NCBI RefSeq assembly: GCF_040686855.1
Contig: NZ_JBFBOG010000002.1
Location: forward strand, 1,312,782-1,376,781
Length of the DNA stretch: 64,000 nt
Direction of reading: 5' to 3'
Origin: Leifsonia sp040686855
GTDB taxonomy: Bacteria > Actinomycetota > Actinomycetes > Actinomycetales > Microbacteriaceae
The position numbers were made by a program, and so were the translations under genes. The notes beneath the pieces were generated by a model that made no database searches, had not been told where the DNA came from, and was given only the letters and a program-made list of their open reading frames with translations. Positions 42,825 to 52,340 of the stretch are shown one piece after another (the stretch's first letter is position 1; each line of letters opens with the position of its first letter).

Positions 42825-43334
42825 ATGACTGAGAAGGCCATCCTCGCCGGAGGTTGTTTCTGGGGCATGCAGGACCTCGTCCGCAAGCTCCCCGGCGTGA
42901 CCGACACCCGCGTCGGCTACACCGGCGGTGACGTCCCGAACGCCACCTACCGCAACCACGGCACCCACGCCGAGGCGATCGAGATCGAGTACGACCCCGA
43001 GAAGACCAGCTACCGCGACCTCCTCGAGTTCTTCTTCCAGATCCACGACCCGTCGACGAAGAACCGCCAGGGAAACGACATCGGCACCAGCTACCGCTCC
43101 GCCATCTTCTACGAGGACGACGAGCAGCGCCGGATCGCCGAGGACACCATCGCCGACGTGGACGCCTCCGGCCTCTGGCCGGGCAAGGTCGTCACCGAGG
43201 TGACCGCGGCCGGCCCGTTCTGGGAGGCCGAGCCGGAGCACCAGGACTACCTCGAGCGCATCCCGTGGGGCTACACCTGCCACTTCGTGCGCCCGGGCTG
43301 GAAGCTGCCGAAGCGCGAGTCCGCCGCGAGCTGA
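42825..43334 (+). CDS. msrA: Peptide-methionine (S)-S-oxide reductase
   Basis: The 169-residue enzyme reduces methionine-S-sulfoxide. The catalytic GCFWGMQ motif is at residues 10-16, followed by GYTGGDVPNATYRNHGTHAEAI and DIGTSYRSAIF, all typical of MsrA. With the adjacent MsrB it covers both sulfoxide isomers, a usual pairing against oxidative damage. A strong hairpin follows 46 bp after the stop. Confidence 0.95.
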   Translation: MTEKAILAGGCFWGMQDLVRKLPGVTDTRVGYTGGDVPNATYRNHGTHAEAIEIEYDPEKTSYRDLLEFFFQIHDPSTKNRQGNDIGTSYRSAIFYEDDEQRRIAEDTIADVDASGLWPGKVVTEVTAAGPFWEAEPEHQDYLERIPWGYTCHFVRPGWKLPKRESAAS

Positions 43335-43379
43335 CCCGGCTGACCCCGGGCGGCCCGGTCGGCCGTCACCGGCGAATCA

Positions 43380-43426
43380 CAGTGAGCGCCGTATCCCGCA
43401 ACGTGTGCGGGATGCGGCGCTCGCTG
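43380..43426 (+). terminator. Long hairpin between msrA and the ABC exporter genes
   Basis: Arms of 21 bp pair with two G-T wobbles around an ACGTG loop; the left arm begins CAGTGAGCGCC. It lies 46 bp after msrA and ends 13 bp before the GTG of the ABC ATPase gene. It probably terminates msrBA transcription, but could also fold in the leader of the downstream gene. Confidence 0.75.
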
Positions 43427-43439
43427 CGATACTGACCCG

Positions 43440-44312
43440 GTGAGCAGTGATCCGGCCGTCTCGGTCCGCGGCCTGACGAAGGCGTACGGCGCCGTCGAGG
43501 CCGTCCGCGGCATCGACTTCGACATCGCGCGCGGCGAGACGTTCGCGCTCCTCGGCCCCAACGGCGCGGGCAAGAGCACCACCATCGAGATCCTCGAGGG
43601 CTACCGCGACCGCAGTTCGGGCGACGTGTCGGTGCTCGGCGTCGACCCGGCGACCGGCGGCACCGCCTGGAAGGCGCGGCTCGGGATGGTGCTGCAGACC
43701 AGCGCCGAGGCGGCGAACGTCAGTGTGCGCGAGCAGTTGACCCATTTCGCCCGCTTCTACCCGACACCGAGGGACGTCGACGAGGTCATCGCTGCCGTCG
43801 GCCTCACCGAGAAGGCAAAGACCCGGGTCCGCAACCTCTCCGGTGGCCAGCGACGGCGGCTGGACGTGGCGCTCGGCGTGATCGGCCGCCCCCAGCTGCT
43901 CTTCCTCGACGAGCCCACCACCGGGTTCGACCCGGAGGCGCGGCGGCAGTTCTGGGAGTTGATCCGGCAGCTCAAGCGCGAGGGCACCACCATCCTGCTC
44001 ACCACGCACTACCTCGACGAGGCCGCGCAGCTCAGCGATCGCGCGGCCGTCATCGCCGCCGGCCGGCTCGTCGCGTTGGGACCGGTCGGCGAGCTGGGCG
44101 GGGACGCGGCGCGCATCCCGATCGTGCGCTGGCGCGACCCCGACGGCACACTGCAGTCCGAGCGCAGCGACCGCCCGGCCACCCTCGTGGCCCGGCTCGT
44201 GGGCGAGGCCGACGGCGAGCCCCGCGAGCTGGAGGTCATCCGGCCCAGCCTGGAGGACATCTACCTCGACCTGGTCCGCGAGGCCGAGGCTCCGGCCGAG
44301 GTCGGCTCGTGA
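43440..44312 (+). CDS. ABC transporter ATP-binding protein (DrrA-like)
   Basis: The 290-residue ATPase has Walker A GPNGAGKST near residue 41, the Q-loop at VLQTSAEA, signature LSGGQRRRLDVAL near 133, Walker B LLFLDEPTTGFD near 152 and the H-loop TTHYLDEA. It is of the DrrA/antibiotic- or lipid-exporter type, with a C-terminal extension. The GTG start lies just after the hairpin. The partner permease gene overlaps its stop by four bases (GTGA). Confidence 0.92.
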   Translation: MSSDPAVSVRGLTKAYGAVEAVRGIDFDIARGETFALLGPNGAGKSTTIEILEGYRDRSSGDVSVLGVDPATGGTAWKARLGMVLQTSAEAANVSVREQLTHFARFYPTPRDVDEVIAAVGLTEKAKTRVRNLSGGQRRRLDVALGVIGRPQLLFLDEPTTGFDPEARRQFWELIRQLKREGTTILLTTHYLDEAAQLSDRAAVIAAGRLVALGPVGELGGDAARIPIVRWRDPDGTLQSERSDRPATLVARLVGEADGEPRELEVIRPSLEDIYLDLVREAEAPAEVGS

Positions 44313-45121
44313 GCGCCGCGTCCCTCGGCCTCGAGCGCGCCCGCTACGAGACCCTGGTCTACTTCCGCCAGCCGGACACCATCTTCTTCACCTTCCTCTT
44401 CCCGGTCGTCATGCTCGGCATCTTCTCCGTCGCCTTCCAGGGGCTCGGCAACGTCGGCGCCAACCCGGACGGCTCGGGCGGCATCACCCGCGCCGCCTAC
44501 TACCTGCCCGGGATGATCGCGGCCGGCATCCTGCTGTCGGGCGTCCAGAACCTCGCCGTCGACATCGCCGGCGAGAAGAGCGACGGCACCCTGAAACGCC
44601 TGGGCGGGACCCCGCTGCCGGTGCTGTCGTACTTCACCGGCAAGATGGGCCAGGTGCTCGCGACGAGCGTGCTGCAGATCGCCCTGCTCCTCGCGGTCGC
44701 CCGGCTGGCGTTCGGGGTCGCCCTCCCCACCGAACCCGACCTCTGGCTGCGGTTCGCCTGGATCTACCTGCTCGGGATCGTCACCTCGGCCGTCCTCGGG
44801 ATCGCGCTGTCATCCGTGCCGCGCACCGGCCGGAGCGCGACCGCCGTGATCATCCCGATCGTGCTCATCCTGCAGTTCATCTCGGGCGTCTACATCCCGT
44901 TCGACGTGCTGCCCACCTGGCTGCAGAACGTCGCGTCGATCTTCCCGCTGAAGTGGATCGCGCAGGGGATGCGCAGCGTCTTCCTGCCCGACAGCTTCGC
45001 GGCGTCCGAGCCGAGCGGCGGGTGGCAGCTGGGCTGGATCGCCGTCGTGCTGTCGATCTGGCTTGTCGTCGGGCTGATCGGCTGCCGCCTCACCTTCCGC
45101 TGGGTGCGCAGGAACGGCTGA
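44309..45121 (+). CDS. ABC-2 type transporter permease
   Basis: This 270-residue membrane protein has six predicted helices and the ABC-2 pattern (YYLPGMIAAGILLSGVQNL near 62-80; IFPLKWIAQGMRSVFLPD near 211-230). Together with the upstream ATPase it forms a two-gene exporter of unknown cargo (drug or lipid). GTGA overlap ensures coupled translation. It converges on rlmC with 15 bases between stops. Confidence 0.9.
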   Translation: MSAASLGLERARYETLVYFRQPDTIFFTFLFPVVMLGIFSVAFQGLGNVGANPDGSGGITRAAYYLPGMIAAGILLSGVQNLAVDIAGEKSDGTLKRLGGTPLPVLSYFTGKMGQVLATSVLQIALLLAVARLAFGVALPTEPDLWLRFAWIYLLGIVTSAVLGIALSSVPRTGRSATAVIIPIVLILQFISGVYIPFDVLPTWLQNVASIFPLKWIAQGMRSVFLPDSFAASEPSGGWQLGWIAVVLSIWLVVGLIGCRLTFRWVRRNG

Positions 45122-45136
45122 AGCGTCAGCGGACGG

Positions 45137-46261
45137 TCAGCGCCGCTCCAGCAGCACCGCGACCTCCATGTGCCCGGTCTGCGGAAACATGTCGAGCACG
45201 CGCCCGGCGCGGATGCGGTACGACGGCATCCGGGCGAGGTCCGCCGCGAGGCTCTTCGGGTTGCAGCTCGAATAGACGACGCTCGGCACGCCCGAGTCCT
45301 CCAGCCACCCGGACAGCTCCGCCCCGATCCCGCGACGCGGCGGATTCACGATGACCAGCTCCGGCGCGGCGGCCGCGCCGAGCGCGAACGCGGTCGCGTC
45401 GCCCGCCCGGAACGCCACCTCCGGAAGCCCCGCCGCGGAGGCGCTGGCCCGCGCGCTGCGGACCGCCTCCCGGCTGGTCTCGACGCCGACCACGCGGCGG
45501 CCCGGCGCGGCGACGTGCAGCGCGAAGCCGCCGACGCCGCAGTACAGGTCCCATACCGACGCGGGGGAGACCTCGTCGACCCACGCCGCGACCTGCGCGT
45601 AGAGCTCGGTCGCGACGGCGGTATTCGTCTGGAAGAAGCTCTGCGGTCGCAGGCGCAGCGACACCGGGCCCAGCCGCATCGGCAGCGCCGAGTCGCGGGT
45701 GAGCACGACGTCCGTCTCTCCCTCGACGACCGCCTTATGCTCCGGCTGGAGGTTGACGGTCACCACCCGCGCGGCGGGCAGCTCGGCGAGCAGCCATGGC
45801 AGGCCCGACCGCACGCGCGACACCGTCGCGTCGGTCCGCGCGACGAACCGCACCATCAGCTCACCGTCGGGGGATTCGGTGACGAGCACGTACTTCAGCT
45901 CGCCGCGGCGGTCGGGGACGCTGTACGGCTCGAGCCGCTGCCGCCCGATGAACCGCGCCAGCACCGGCAGCGCCGCCCGGATTCCGGGAGCGCAGATCCC
46001 GCACTCGCGGAGGTCCACCCCGCGTCCGGCCTCGTCGAGGATGCCGATCGTGGGGGCGTCGGCCGTGCCGCCGATGACCATCTTCGCCTTGTTCCGGTAG
46101 CCGGACTCGGCGCTGGCCACCGGCGGCAGCCACGACGCGTCCCCGAACGGCGCGAGCAGGTCGCGGGCGAGCCGGTCCTTGCCCTCCAGCTGCTCGGAGT
46201 ACGGCACACTCATCAGCGTGCACGAGCGGCACACGCCGGCGTCGAAGTACGAACAGTCCAT
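45137..46261 (-). CDS. rlmC: 23S rRNA (uracil-C5)-methyltransferase, RlmC-like
   Basis: The 374-residue SAM-dependent methyltransferase modifies uridine in 23S rRNA (position 747 in E. coli RlmC). The N-terminal [4Fe-4S] cluster Cys residues are in MDCSYFDAGVCRSCTLM and ECGIC near 86. The SAM site is DLYCGVGGFALH near 240, and the catalytic Cys is in SSCNPKSLA near 340. There is no TRAM domain at the N-terminus, which favours RlmC over RlmD. It is 13 bases downstream of the GH3 gene and may be read from that operon. Confidence 0.88.
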   Translation of the reverse strand: MDCSYFDAGVCRSCTLMSVPYSEQLEGKDRLARDLLAPFGDASWLPPVASAESGYRNKAKMVIGGTADAPTIGILDEAGRGVDLRECGICAPGIRAALPVLARFIGRQRLEPYSVPDRRGELKYVLVTESPDGELMVRFVARTDATVSRVRSGLPWLLAELPAARVVTVNLQPEHKAVVEGETDVVLTRDSALPMRLGPVSLRLRPQSFFQTNTAVATELYAQVAAWVDEVSPASVWDLYCGVGGFALHVAAPGRRVVGVETSREAVRSARASASAAGLPEVAFRAGDATAFALGAAAAPELVIVNPPRRGIGAELSGWLEDSGVPSVVYSSCNPKSLAADLARMPSYRIRAGRVLDMFPQTGHMEVAVLLERR

Positions 46262-46274
46262 CCCGCGCCCGATT

Positions 46275-48560
46275 CTACGGCGCGACCACCTCGAAACCCG
46301 CCGAGAGCAGCACGGCCTCGCGCGACGACGGGCCGACCAGCAGCTCGAAGTCACCCGGCTCCACCACACGGACGCCGTCCGCGTCGACGATGGTGCAGTC
46401 CGCGACCGGCAGCTGGATGCGCACGCGAGCCGATGCACCGGGCGCGAGCTCGACCTGCCGGTACGCCTTCAGCTCCCGGTCGGTCCAGCTGACGCTGGTC
46501 ACCGCATCCCGCACGTACACCTGGACGGTCTCATGGACAGGACGGTCGCCGGTGTTGCGGACGGTCACCGACGCCTCGATCTGGTCGCCGACGCCGAGCC
46601 GTGTCCGGTCGAGCGCCAGGTCCTCGTACTCCACGGTCGTGTACGACAGGCCCTCGCCGAACGCCCACGCCGGCCGCTGGGTGAGGTCGGCGTAGCGGTC
46701 GCCGTGCTGCCCGCGCAGCTGGTTGTAGTACGTCGGCTGCTGGCCCACGTGCCGGGCGAACGAGATCGGCAGGCGCCCGGAGGGCTCGATCCGGCCGGCC
46801 AGGAGCTCGGCGATCGCCTGTCCGCCGCGCATGCCGGGGTTGGCCGCCCAGACGACGGCCGCGGCGCGTCCCACCGACGGCGGCAGGACGAGCGGCTTGG
46901 AGGCGAGGAGCACCACCACGACGGGCTTCCCGGTGGCGATCACGGCGTCGAGCAGCGCGTTCTGACCGCCGATCAGCTCCAGCGTCGCGGTCGAGCGGCC
47001 CTCTCCGACCAGCTCGATCCGGTCGCCGACCACGGCGACGACGACATCGGACGCCGAGGCGGCCGCCACCGCGTCGTCGATCAGACCCTGATCCGGCGGA
47101 GAAGGCACCACCACCCGTGGCCGCGGCTGCCCGTCCGGGAAGGTCGCGCCGCGCGGGTCGTCCTCGAGCGTCAGGATGTCGGCCCCGCGGGCGTGCACGA
47201 GCTCCCAGCCGTCGATCGCCTGCAGGCCGTCGAGCACGGTGGTGATCATCTCCCGCGGCTGTCCGTCGAGCCAGCCCGCCTGGCCGGAGCCCCCGGCCCA
47301 GTCGCCGAGCTGCGTCTGGGCGTCGTCCGCGAGCGGGCCGACGAGGGCGACGCGCAGCGGCGCCGACGCAGAGGGAGCAGCAGGCAGCGGCAGCGTCCCG
47401 TCGTTCTCGAGCAGCACCAGCGACCGGCGCGCGATCTCCAGGTTGAGCTCGGCATGAGCGGCACTGCCGACCACCTCGTCCAGCGACGGGGAGGGCAGGC
47501 GCGGGTCCTCGAACAGGCCCAGGTCGAACTTGAGCGTCAAGATACGGGCGACGGCCGTGTCGAAGGCGTCCTCCTCGAGCAACCCCAGCGAGACCGCCTC
47601 CAGCGCCCCCTCGAAGAACATCGGCGTGGTCATCACCATGTCATTGCCGGCGCGGACGGCCGCGGCCGCCGCGTGCGCGTAGTCCGGCTGGACCTTCTGC
47701 TCCCACACCATGCGGCCGACGTTGTCCCAGTCGGTGATGAGCGTGCCGGTGTACCCCCACTCGCCGCGGAGGACGTCGCTGAGCAGCCAGTCGTTCACCG
47801 TGATCGGGACGCCGTCCGTGCTCTGGTAACCGAGCATGAACGTGCGGCAGCCCTCGCGGGCGACGCGCTCGAACGGCGGAAGGAACCAGCTGCGGAGCTT
47901 GCGGCGGGAGAGGTCCGCCTCGCTCGCGTCGCGTCCGCCCTGGGTCTCGGAGTACCCGGCGAAGTGCTTCGCCGTCGCGAGGATGGCAGACGGGTCGTCG
48001 AGCCCCGTGCCCTGGTAGCCGCGGACCATCGCGCTCGCGAGTTCGCCGATGAGGAACGGGTCCTCGCCGAAGGTCTCGCTGATCCGCCCCCAGCGCAGAT
48101 CGCGGGCGATGCACAGCACGGGGGAGAAGGTCCAGTGCACGCCGGTGGCGGCGACCTCCTCTGCGCTCGCGCGGGCGACGCGTTCGATGAGCTCCGCATC
48201 CCACGACGCGGCCATCCCGAGCTGGGTGGGGTAGATCGTCGCCCCCGGCCAGAACGAGTGCCCGTGGATGCAGTCCTCGCCGACGAGCAGCGGGATCCGC
48301 AGCCGGGTCTGAGCCGTGAGCCGGTTGGCCTCCAGGATGCGCTCCGGCGATGTATGCAGGATCGAGCCGGCGTGGCGTCGCAGCACGTGGTCGCGCAGGT
48401 CGTCGCGCGCGTCCAGCTGCAGCATCTGCCCGATCTTCTCCTCCACGGTCATCCGGGAGAGGAGGTCGTCGACGCGTTCCGCCGTGCTGAGGGCGGGGTC
48501 CTGATAGGGGAGTGTCTCCTGTTCGGTCGTGGTGTCGGTCGAGGGGAGCAGCGAGGTCAT
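46275..48560 (-). CDS. GH3 beta-glucosidase
   Basis: The 761-residue glycosidase has a GH3 N-terminal TIM barrel, with GEDCIHGHSF near 94, FSPVLCIARDLRWGR and the nucleophile Asp in LITDWDNVGR near 268. The GH3 C-terminal alpha/beta domain (about 370-600) follows, then a fibronectin type III-like domain (about 660-755). No signal peptide is present, so it acts on imported oligosaccharides in the cytosol, probably splitting beta-glucosides or xylosides. ATG 48560 overlaps the permease gene by four bases. Confidence 0.92.
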   Translation of the reverse strand: MTSLLPSTDTTTEQETLPYQDPALSTAERVDDLLSRMTVEEKIGQMLQLDARDDLRDHVLRRHAGSILHTSPERILEANRLTAQTRLRIPLLVGEDCIHGHSFWPGATIYPTQLGMAASWDAELIERVARASAEEVAATGVHWTFSPVLCIARDLRWGRISETFGEDPFLIGELASAMVRGYQGTGLDDPSAILATAKHFAGYSETQGGRDASEADLSRRKLRSWFLPPFERVAREGCRTFMLGYQSTDGVPITVNDWLLSDVLRGEWGYTGTLITDWDNVGRMVWEQKVQPDYAHAAAAAVRAGNDMVMTTPMFFEGALEAVSLGLLEEDAFDTAVARILTLKFDLGLFEDPRLPSPSLDEVVGSAAHAELNLEIARRSLVLLENDGTLPLPAAPSASAPLRVALVGPLADDAQTQLGDWAGGSGQAGWLDGQPREMITTVLDGLQAIDGWELVHARGADILTLEDDPRGATFPDGQPRPRVVVPSPPDQGLIDDAVAAASASDVVVAVVGDRIELVGEGRSTATLELIGGQNALLDAVIATGKPVVVVLLASKPLVLPPSVGRAAAVVWAANPGMRGGQAIAELLAGRIEPSGRLPISFARHVGQQPTYYNQLRGQHGDRYADLTQRPAWAFGEGLSYTTVEYEDLALDRTRLGVGDQIEASVTVRNTGDRPVHETVQVYVRDAVTSVSWTDRELKAYRQVELAPGASARVRIQLPVADCTIVDADGVRVVEPGDFELLVGPSSREAVLLSAGFEVVAP

Positions 48561-49561
48561 TCGGTGGGACTTTCCGGTGCGGTGCGGACCTGGGTGACGG
48601 CGGCGTTGATGTTCATGCCCTTGCGCTTCATCGCCCGGGCGCGCTCGCCGGCCGAACGGAGGCGCGGGTTGACGTACTCGTCGATCCCGAAGTTGATGAG
48701 GGCGAGGGCGACGCCGAGCAGCGCGATGCAGAGCCCGGCGGGGACGTACCACCACCAGTAGTCGGGGAACGCGTTGTTCTGCTGCGCCCAGAACAGGATG
48801 GTTCCCCAGTTCAGGTTCGACACCGGGATGACGCCGATGAACGCGAGCGTGGTGAGTCCGAGCACCGCGGCCGTCATGGTGCCGACGAAGCTGGACGCGA
48901 TGATCGCGAGCAGGTTCGGCAGCATCTCCACGAGGATGATGCGGTGCAGCGGCTCTCCGTTGGCGCGGGCGGCCTGGATGAAGTCGCGGTTGCGCAGCGA
49001 CATGGTCTGCGCGCGCAGCACGCGGGCGCCCCACGCCCATCCGGTCAGCCCCAGCACGGCGGCGATCAGCCAGAGCGGCGGGTCCTGGAACTGCGACGCG
49101 ACGATGATCATCAGCGGCAGCGCCGGGAGGACGAGGAACACGTTCGACAGCGCGGACAGCGACTCGCTCTTCCAGCCGCGGAGGTAGCCCGCCGTCACGC
49201 CGACGACGATCGCCACGACGGTCGCCATGATCGTCGCGAGGAAGCCGACGACGAGGACGCCGCGGGTGCCGTAGACGAGCTGGCTGAACACGTCCTGGCC
49301 GATGTGGGTCGTGCCGAGCAGGTGCGTGAACGACGGCGGCTGCAGCGTCTCGTCGAGGTGCTGCGCGTTCGGGTCGTAGGGCGCGATCACCGGGGCGAAG
49401 ATCGCGACGAGCACGAACACGCCGAGGATGATCAGCCCGGTGGCCGACTTCCGGTTGCTGAACATCGCCAGCGACGCCTTCAGCTGCGACCAGAAGGTCG
49501 CCCGGGACGGTGTCGCCTTCGGGGCGACGGCCTTCAGGTGGTAGGTGGAGGGGGTCGTCAT
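48557..49561 (-). CDS. Opp/Dpp-type ABC transporter permease (DppC-like)
   Basis: The 334-residue protein has six predicted helices, an N-terminal OppC-like segment and the loop DFIQAARANGEPLHRIILVEMLPN near 205-230. Although the family is named for peptides, many actinobacterial and thermophile members import oligosaccharides, and the GH3 gene coupled to this one favours that. It starts two bases after the DppB-like gene. Confidence 0.9.
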   Translation of the reverse strand: MTTPSTYHLKAVAPKATPSRATFWSQLKASLAMFSNRKSATGLIILGVFVLVAIFAPVIAPYDPNAQHLDETLQPPSFTHLLGTTHIGQDVFSQLVYGTRGVLVVGFLATIMATVVAIVVGVTAGYLRGWKSESLSALSNVFLVLPALPLMIIVASQFQDPPLWLIAAVLGLTGWAWGARVLRAQTMSLRNRDFIQAARANGEPLHRIILVEMLPNLLAIIASSFVGTMTAAVLGLTTLAFIGVIPVSNLNWGTILFWAQQNNAFPDYWWWYVPAGLCIALLGVALALINFGIDEYVNPRLRSAGERARAMKRKGMNINAAVTQVRTAPESPTE

Positions 49562-49563
49562 GG

Positions 49564-50631
49564 TCAGGCCTCCGTCTGACGGGTGCGCGGGTCGAGGATG
49601 GCGTAGGCGATGTCCGCGATGATGTTCGCGATGAGCACCGCGAGCACCAGGACGAGGAAGATGCCCTGCATCAGCGCGTAGTCCTTGGCGTTGGTCGCGT
49701 TGAGCAGCAGCAGGCCGATGCCGGGGTAGGAGAACACCATCTCCATCACGATGGTGCCGCTCACGATGAAGCCGAGGGCCAGCGCGAAGCTCTGGATCTG
49801 GGGGAGCACCGCGTTGCGGGCGGCGTAGCGCCAGAGCACCCGCCGGTTCGGCATGCCCTTCGCCTGCGCGACGGTGATGTAGTCCTCGTCGAGGACGGTC
49901 AGCATCATGTTGCGCATACCGAGCACCCAGCCGCCGAGAGAGACGACGATGATCGTGAACATCGGGAGCGCGGCGTGCGAGACCACCTGGCCGATGAACT
50001 CCCCGTTCCAGCCGGGCTCGACGCCCAGCTCGTAGGCGTGCCCGGCGGGGAACCAGCCGAGCGTCGTCGAGAAGATCGCGATGAAGATCAGGCCGACCCA
50101 GAAGTAGGGCACGGTCCCGAGGAACGTCGTGGCCGGGATGAACAGGTCGAGCCGGCTTCCGCGCTTCCAGCCGATCACGGCTCCGAGGCACGTCCCCACC
50201 AGGAACGAGATCACCGTCGCGAAACCGACGAGGCCGAGCGTCCACGGCAAGGCGGAGGCGATCGCGTCGCCCACGGGCGCCATGCCGGTGGAGATGGAGA
50301 CGCCGAGGTTGCCGTGCAGCAGCATGTTCCAGTAGTCGAGGTACTGCTGCCAGAGCGGCACGGAGTGGTCCACGCCGAACATCAGGCGCAGCGCCTTCTC
50401 GGCGTCCGGGGTCAGCTGGCCCTGGCTGCGCGCCATGTACGCGTCGACGGCGTCGCCCTTCATCAGGCGCGGCAGGAAGAAGTTGATCGTGATCGCTGCC
50501 CAGAGGGTGAACGCGTAGAACGCGACGCGTCCGCCGATGAAGCGCCACGGGATGCGCGCACGACCGCGCTCGGCGCGCGTGGCGGTCGTGCCGACCAGCG
50601 TCGGGTCGAAGCGTGTGGTCTCAGCGCTCAC
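49564..50631 (-). CDS. Opp/Dpp-type ABC transporter permease (DppB-like)
   Basis: This 355-residue permease has the DppB pattern: an N-terminal helix, a long extracytoplasmic loop with MFGVDHSVPLWQQYLDYWN near 85-105, and the DEDYITVAQAKGMPNRRVLWRY loop near 245-265, and a C-terminal DPRTR end. Its GTG overlaps the ATPase gene by four bases. It pairs with the DppC-like protein. Confidence 0.9.
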   Translation of the reverse strand: MSAETTRFDPTLVGTTATRAERGRARIPWRFIGGRVAFYAFTLWAAITINFFLPRLMKGDAVDAYMARSQGQLTPDAEKALRLMFGVDHSVPLWQQYLDYWNMLLHGNLGVSISTGMAPVGDAIASALPWTLGLVGFATVISFLVGTCLGAVIGWKRGSRLDLFIPATTFLGTVPYFWVGLIFIAIFSTTLGWFPAGHAYELGVEPGWNGEFIGQVVSHAALPMFTIIVVSLGGWVLGMRNMMLTVLDEDYITVAQAKGMPNRRVLWRYAARNAVLPQIQSFALALGFIVSGTIVMEMVFSYPGIGLLLLNATNAKDYALMQGIFLVLVLAVLIANIIADIAYAILDPRTRQTEA

Positions 50632-51440
50632 AGCGCACCTCCTGCAGTCTGTGCGGCCAGCGCCCCGAAGTGCTCCTCGGGGTCCGGGGACGCGGCGCGG
50701 AGCTCGCGGGTGTAGGGGTCCTGCGGTCGGAGGATGACCTCGTCGGCGGGTCCCTGCTCCACGATCCGGCCCTGGTTGAGCACGATGATCTCGTCGCTGA
50801 AGTGCCGCGCGGTGGCCAGGTCGTGGGTGATGTAGAGCACCCCGAGCCCTTCCTCGCGCTGCAGATCGGCGAGCAGGTTGAGCACGCCGAGGCGGAGGGA
50901 CACGTCGAGCATCGACACGGGCTCGTCCGCGACCAGCAGGGCGGGCCGGGAGGCGAGGGCGCGGGCGATGGCGACGCGCTGGCGCTGGCCGCCGGACAGT
51001 TCGTGGGGGCGGCGGTCGATCACCGTGTCCGCATCCAGCTGGACGCGGTTCAGCAGGCGCCGCACCTCGTCGTCGACCTCGCCACGCGGCACCACGCGGT
51101 CGAGGCGCAGCGGGCGCTCGATGTGGTGACGGATCGAGTGGGAGGGGTTCAGCGAGGCGAACGGGTCCTGGAAGACCATCCGGAGCTCCTGCCGGTACCG
51201 GCGCAGTTTCTTGCCGGAACGTGGGACGGGGGAGCCGTCGAGCAACACCTCGCCGCTGGTGGGGGTCTCCAGCTGGGTGAGGATCTTCGCGATCGTGGAC
51301 TTGCCGCTCCCGGACTGGCCGACCAGGCCGATGGTCTGGCGCGGGCCGAGCGTGAAGCTGACGTCGTCCAGCGCCTTCAGCTGGCCGGAGCCGCGGACGT
51401 TGTAGATCTTGGTGACGTTCCTGAACTCGAGCGTCGTCAT
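50628..51440 (-). CDS. ABC transporter ATP-binding protein (DppF-like)
   Basis: The 270-residue ATPase has Walker A GQSGSGKST near 40, signature LSGGQRQRVAIAR near 150, Walker B LLVADEPVSMLD near 170 and the H-loop THDLATARH. It has the OppF-like C-terminal DEVILRPQDPYTREL extension. With the DppD-like partner it energises the importer. It is coupled to both neighbours by overlaps (ATGA, GTGA). Confidence 0.92.
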   Translation of the reverse strand: MTTLEFRNVTKIYNVRGSGQLKALDDVSFTLGPRQTIGLVGQSGSGKSTIAKILTQLETPTSGEVLLDGSPVPRSGKKLRRYRQELRMVFQDPFASLNPSHSIRHHIERPLRLDRVVPRGEVDDEVRRLLNRVQLDADTVIDRRPHELSGGQRQRVAIARALASRPALLVADEPVSMLDVSLRLGVLNLLADLQREEGLGVLYITHDLATARHFSDEIIVLNQGRIVEQGPADEVILRPQDPYTRELRAASPDPEEHFGALAAQTAGGAL

Positions 51441-52261
51441 CGGACCACCACTCCTCTCTCGCCGGTGAGCCGCGGGAACGACCGCAGCAGGGTCCGCGTG
51501 TACTCGTGCTGCGGGTTCGTCCAGATCTGCTCGGCGGTCGCGAGTTCGACGATCTCGCCCTCGCGCATGATGGCGATCCGGTCGCTGATCTCCAGCAGCA
51601 GCGGGAGGTCGTGCGTGATGAAGACGACGGAGAACCCGAAGTCGTGGCGGAGCTGCGAGATCTGCTTCAGGATCTCGCGCTGCACGAGCACGTCGAGCGC
51701 GGTGGTCGGCTCGTCCATCACCATCAGCTGGGGGCGAAGAGCGAGGGCCATCGCGATCATGACGCGCTGGCGCATGCCACCGGAGAGCTCGTGGGGATAC
51801 GACTTGATCCGCTGGCCGCCGACCTTGACGATCTCCAGGAGTTCGATGACGGCCGCGCGGCGCTCCTGCCGGCTCATCCGCGGGCGGTGCACGCGGAACG
51901 CGTCGTCGAGCTGGGAGCCGATCGTGGCGACCGGGTTGAGCGCGTTCATCGCGCCCTGGAAGACCATCGAGACCTTGTCCCAGCGGAAGCGGCGCATCTG
52001 CTCCGCGTCGAGGGAGTCGATGGCGATGTCCTCGCCGCCCTCGTCGTGGAAGACGACGCTGCCGCTGGTGATGACCGCGGGCGGCTTGAGGAGGCGCTGC
52101 ACGCCGTAGGCGAGGGTGGTCTTGCCGCAGCCGCTCTCGCCGGCCAGGCCGACGATCTCGCCGCGTTTGATGTCGAGGGTGACGTTCTTGACCGCCGCGA
52201 CCGGCGGATCCACGTCGTACACGACCGAGAAGTCGCGTACGGAGAGAAGGGAGTCTGTCAT
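51437..52261 (-). CDS. ABC transporter ATP-binding protein (DppD-like)
   Basis: This 274-residue ATPase has GESGCGKTT (Walker A near 41), LSGGMRQRVMIAMAL (signature near 165), LMVMDEPTTALD (Walker B near 185), HDLPLLLE as H-loop and the OppD-like C-terminal extension. It is the first gene of the ATPase-permease part and follows the binding-protein gene after a 79-bp gap with a hairpin. Confidence 0.92.
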   Translation of the reverse strand: MTDSLLSVRDFSVVYDVDPPVAAVKNVTLDIKRGEIVGLAGESGCGKTTLAYGVQRLLKPPAVITSGSVVFHDEGGEDIAIDSLDAEQMRRFRWDKVSMVFQGAMNALNPVATIGSQLDDAFRVHRPRMSRQERRAAVIELLEIVKVGGQRIKSYPHELSGGMRQRVMIAMALALRPQLMVMDEPTTALDVLVQREILKQISQLRHDFGFSVVFITHDLPLLLEISDRIAIMREGEIVELATAEQIWTNPQHEYTRTLLRSFPRLTGERGVVVR

Positions 52262-52295
52262 GGTGTCGCTTTCCTGCTGTCCGCGGAGGGTCCGG

Positions 52296-52326
52296 GGCGG
52301 GTGCGGCCGGGGGAGCCGCACCCGCC
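52296..52326 (-). terminator. Intercistronic hairpin after the binding-protein gene
   Basis: GGCGGGTGCGGC and GCCGCACCCGCC form a perfect 12-bp stem with a seven-base loop. It sits 15 bp beyond the stop of the binding-protein gene and 35 bp ahead of the DppD-like gene. Such structures usually stabilise the binding-protein mRNA and lower downstream expression. Confidence 0.75.
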
Positions 52327-52340
52327 TCGGATGTCGGTGA

